Below, piece after piece: positions 7,277-8,167 of a stretch of 8,167 nt of DNA; the first letter of the stretch is position 1; each line of letters begins with the position of its first letter. The notes below the pieces were generated by a model. That model was not told the DNA's origin, did no database searches, and worked only from the letters and a program-made list of their open reading frames with translations. The DNA is from Actinomycetota bacterium (GTDB taxonomy: Bacteria; Actinomycetota; Actinomycetes; S36-B12). The DNA lies in NCBI GenBank assembly GCA_009700485.1, contig WLLZ01000077.1, positions 1-8,167 of the forward strand, given 5' to 3'. The translations under genes were made by a program, and so were the position numbers.

Positions 7277-7304
7277 CGCGCCAGCCTAAAGGGTTGTGCC
7301 CAGC
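7268..7304. repeat. 9-bp inverted repeat joining the phr and ZIP start regions
   Basis: GCTGGGCAC (7268-7276) and its exact reverse complement GTGCCCAGC (7296-7304) are separated by 19 bases. Each arm coincides with the first three codons of an annotated frame (GTG CCC AGC, Met-Pro-Ser) reading outward. This could be a symmetric operator for the divergent genes, or a consequence of two similar start regions. The exact match is seen directly; function is inferred. Confidence 0.6.
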
Positions 7305-7322
7305 CCGGCATTAGGGCACAGT
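7277..7322. promoter_or_regulatory. Divergent control region between phr and the ZIP-like gene
   Basis: Only 19 bases separate the two annotated GTG starts, or 46 if the ZIP protein starts at 7323. Promoters for one or both directions must therefore overlap the other gene's 5' end. I see no clear -35/-10 pair. The region is dominated by the inverted repeats listed separately. Confidence 0.4.
7295..7320 (+). repeat. 7-bp inverted repeat overlapping a possible ZIP ribosome binding site
   Basis: TGTGCCC (7295-7301) and GGGCACA (7314-7320) are perfect complements with a 12-base loop. In RNA they would form a hairpin whose 3' arm includes most of AGGG (7313-7316), the best Shine-Dalgarno candidate for a GTG start at 7323. 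The left arm also belongs to the larger repeat at 7268-7304, so the two pairings are mutually exclusive. Confidence 0.55.
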
Positions 7323-8066
7323 GTGCGGGTGCTTAGTGCTGCAGGATGGGGTGCGATCTCGGCCGCTACTTTGATGGTGGGCGCGATCTTGGCGTACGCC
7401 TTCAAACCGTCACCTAGGTTGACCGCGATAGTGATGGCGATCGGTAGCGGCCTGCTAATCGGCTCGGTTTCATATGACTTAGTCGCTGACGCGCAACTTT
7501 CGCTAAAGCTCCCGCTGCTTGCCGCGTCGCTCTTCGCCGGTGCTGCTGTGTTCGTGCTCGGCACCAGGCTCTTGGAAAAGGGCGGCAGGAAGAAACGGAA
7601 AAGCTTGAAGCCGAAGCCTGAGGAGGGCGAAACTAGTAATCCAATGGCGATTGTCTTGGGTAGCGTGCTCGACGGTGTCCCAGAGTCATTCGTGCTAGGC
7701 CTAAGCGTGTTGCATGGTGGTGTGAGTGCCACCTTGCTGGCCGGTATTGCCTTGTCGAACCTACCGGAGGGAATGGCGGCTTCGGCTGGACTACGAACAC
7801 GCAAGTGGACGCTTCCGAAAGTCCTGCTGATGTACGCAGCGGTCGTTGCAACGAGTGCCATCGCTGCGGGCCTCGGGTACGGCCTACTTGCAAATGATGA
7901 TGGCACGATCGCGGGTGTGGTTCAGACATTCGCCGCTGGTGCGCTTCTTGCCATGATCGCCGACACCATGATCCCTGATTCGTATCAGGTCGAGCGTGAG
8001 TGGACAGGTGGCTTAGTAGTAGCCGGCTTTGCGCTCTCGCTGTTGATTGCCGCCGCTCTCGGGTAG
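7296..8066 (+). CDS. ZIP-family-like metal transporter with altered metal motifs
   Basis: This is a membrane protein of up to 256 residues with about eight hydrophobic segments. A lysine/arginine-rich cytoplasmic-type loop (about 94-113) lies between segments 3 and 4, where many ZIP transporters have a histidine-rich loop. Segment 4 carries DGVPESFVLG (126-135) and segment 5 SNLPEGMAAS (154-163), matching the HNxPEG/xxxPEG helices of ZIP proteins. The Pro-Glu cores are retained but the usual His-Asn of segment 4 is Asp-Gly. ZIP proteins move Zn, Fe or Mn into the cytoplasm; with these substitutions the metal and even direction are uncertain. The start is also uncertain: GTG 7296 has AAAGGG only two bases away, whereas GTG 7323 (246 or so residues) has AGGG at 7313-7316, six bases upstream. 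The next gene, 10 bases downstream, encodes a metal-dependent repressor, which supports a metal role. Confidence 0.82.
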   Translation: MPSPALGHSVRVLSAAGWGAISAATLMVGAILAYAFKPSPRLTAIVMAIGSGLLIGSVSYDLVADAQLSLKLPLLAASLFAGAAVFVLGTRLLEKGGRKKRKSLKPKPEEGETSNPMAIVLGSVLDGVPESFVLGLSVLHGGVSATLLAGIALSNLPEGMAASAGLRTRKWTLPKVLLMYAAVVATSAIAAGLGYGLLANDDGTIAGVVQTFAAGALLAMIADTMIPDSYQVEREWTGGLVVAGFALSLLIAAALG

Positions 8067-8076
8067 GTTGTTTCCT

Positions 8077-8167
8077 GTGAGCGAGCTAATCGACACCACT
8101 GAGATGTACCTGCGCACCATCTTCGAGCTTGAAGAAGAAGGTGTGGTGCCAATGCGCGCGCGGATTA
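8077..8167 (+). CDS. ideR: IdeR/DtxR-type metal-dependent repressor, N-terminal fragment
   Basis: The window ends after 30 codons of this gene. The visible N-terminus begins MSELIDTTEMYLRTIFELEE and continues through EGVVPMRARI. It closely matches the start of actinobacterial IdeR and DtxR, iron-activated repressors that bind DNA through an N-terminal winged helix. Met10 corresponds to the known metal-site residue of the family. The GTG start lies 10 bases after the ZIP stop with GGTAGG (8062-8067) nine bases upstream, so the two genes are probably co-transcribed. The fragment cannot show whether the C-terminal metal ligands and SH3-like domain are intact, nor whether the protein senses iron or manganese. 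I am confident of the family and less so of the exact symbol. Confidence 0.88.
   Translation, partial: MSELIDTTEMYLRTIFELEEEGVVPMRARI

Noticed and set aside
7276..7294. Possible IdeR iron box (AGCCTAA half-site) between phr and the ZIP gene
   Set aside because: Only about 8 of 19 positions agree with the consensus as I recall it, all but one in one half; the left half is not recognisable.
7286..7906. Long minus-strand open frame opposite the ZIP-like gene (206 codons)
   Set aside because: Its product is low-complexity Ala/Pro/Ser-rich with no recognisable family, and the plus strand encodes a clear membrane protein with ZIP motifs; it is an antisense shadow.

Overview
The window looks like a stretch of actinobacterial chromosome. 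The evidence is protein-level resemblance: a SerC of the mycobacterial type, a short-form actinobacterial citrate synthase (CitA-like), and an IdeR/DtxR-type regulator. Non-ATG starts are frequent (GTG, TTG) and base composition is moderately GC-rich, below that of Streptomyces or Mycobacterium. A class I photolyase fits a light-exposed habitat. An aquatic actinobacterium is possible, but the window alone does not settle lineage.

Left part, minus strand (1-2742): citrate synthase -> phosphoserine aminotransferase (serC) -> MFS transporter (cut by the left edge). Each junction is a 4-nt stop/start overlap, so this is one translationally coupled transcript. A 105-bp intergenic region (2743-2847) separates it from a divergent plus-strand pair: pdxH, which makes pyridoxal 5'-phosphate (PLP), and an MFS_3-type exporter (2848-4825). 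SerC is PLP-dependent, so the two sides of this promoter region are linked by cofactor and enzyme.

Middle part, minus strand (4827-7276): class I CPD photolyase -> ParA-type ATPase -> small ribbon-helix-helix (RHH) protein. The gaps are 9 and 2 nt, so this is probably an operon. The ParA/RHH pair resembles plasmid or chromosome partition or protein-positioning cassettes, and its place behind a DNA repair gene is the most curious arrangement here. The operon converges on the MFS_3 gene with one base between the stop codons.

Right part, plus strand (7296-8167): a ZIP-family-like metal transporter in which the usual metal-binding histidines are replaced, followed 10 nt later by the first 30 codons of an IdeR/DtxR-type metal-dependent repressor. 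The short phr/ZIP divergent region holds overlapping inverted repeats built from three GGGCAC/GTGCCC units, one of which could mask a Shine-Dalgarno (SD) sequence.

No tRNA, rRNA, CRISPR, insertion sequence or phage gene was seen. Apart from short intergenic stretches the window is fully coding. Most genes are ordinary housekeeping genes. The points worth a second look are the phr-parA-RHH operon, the inverted repeats upstream of it, and the ZIP-regulator pair.
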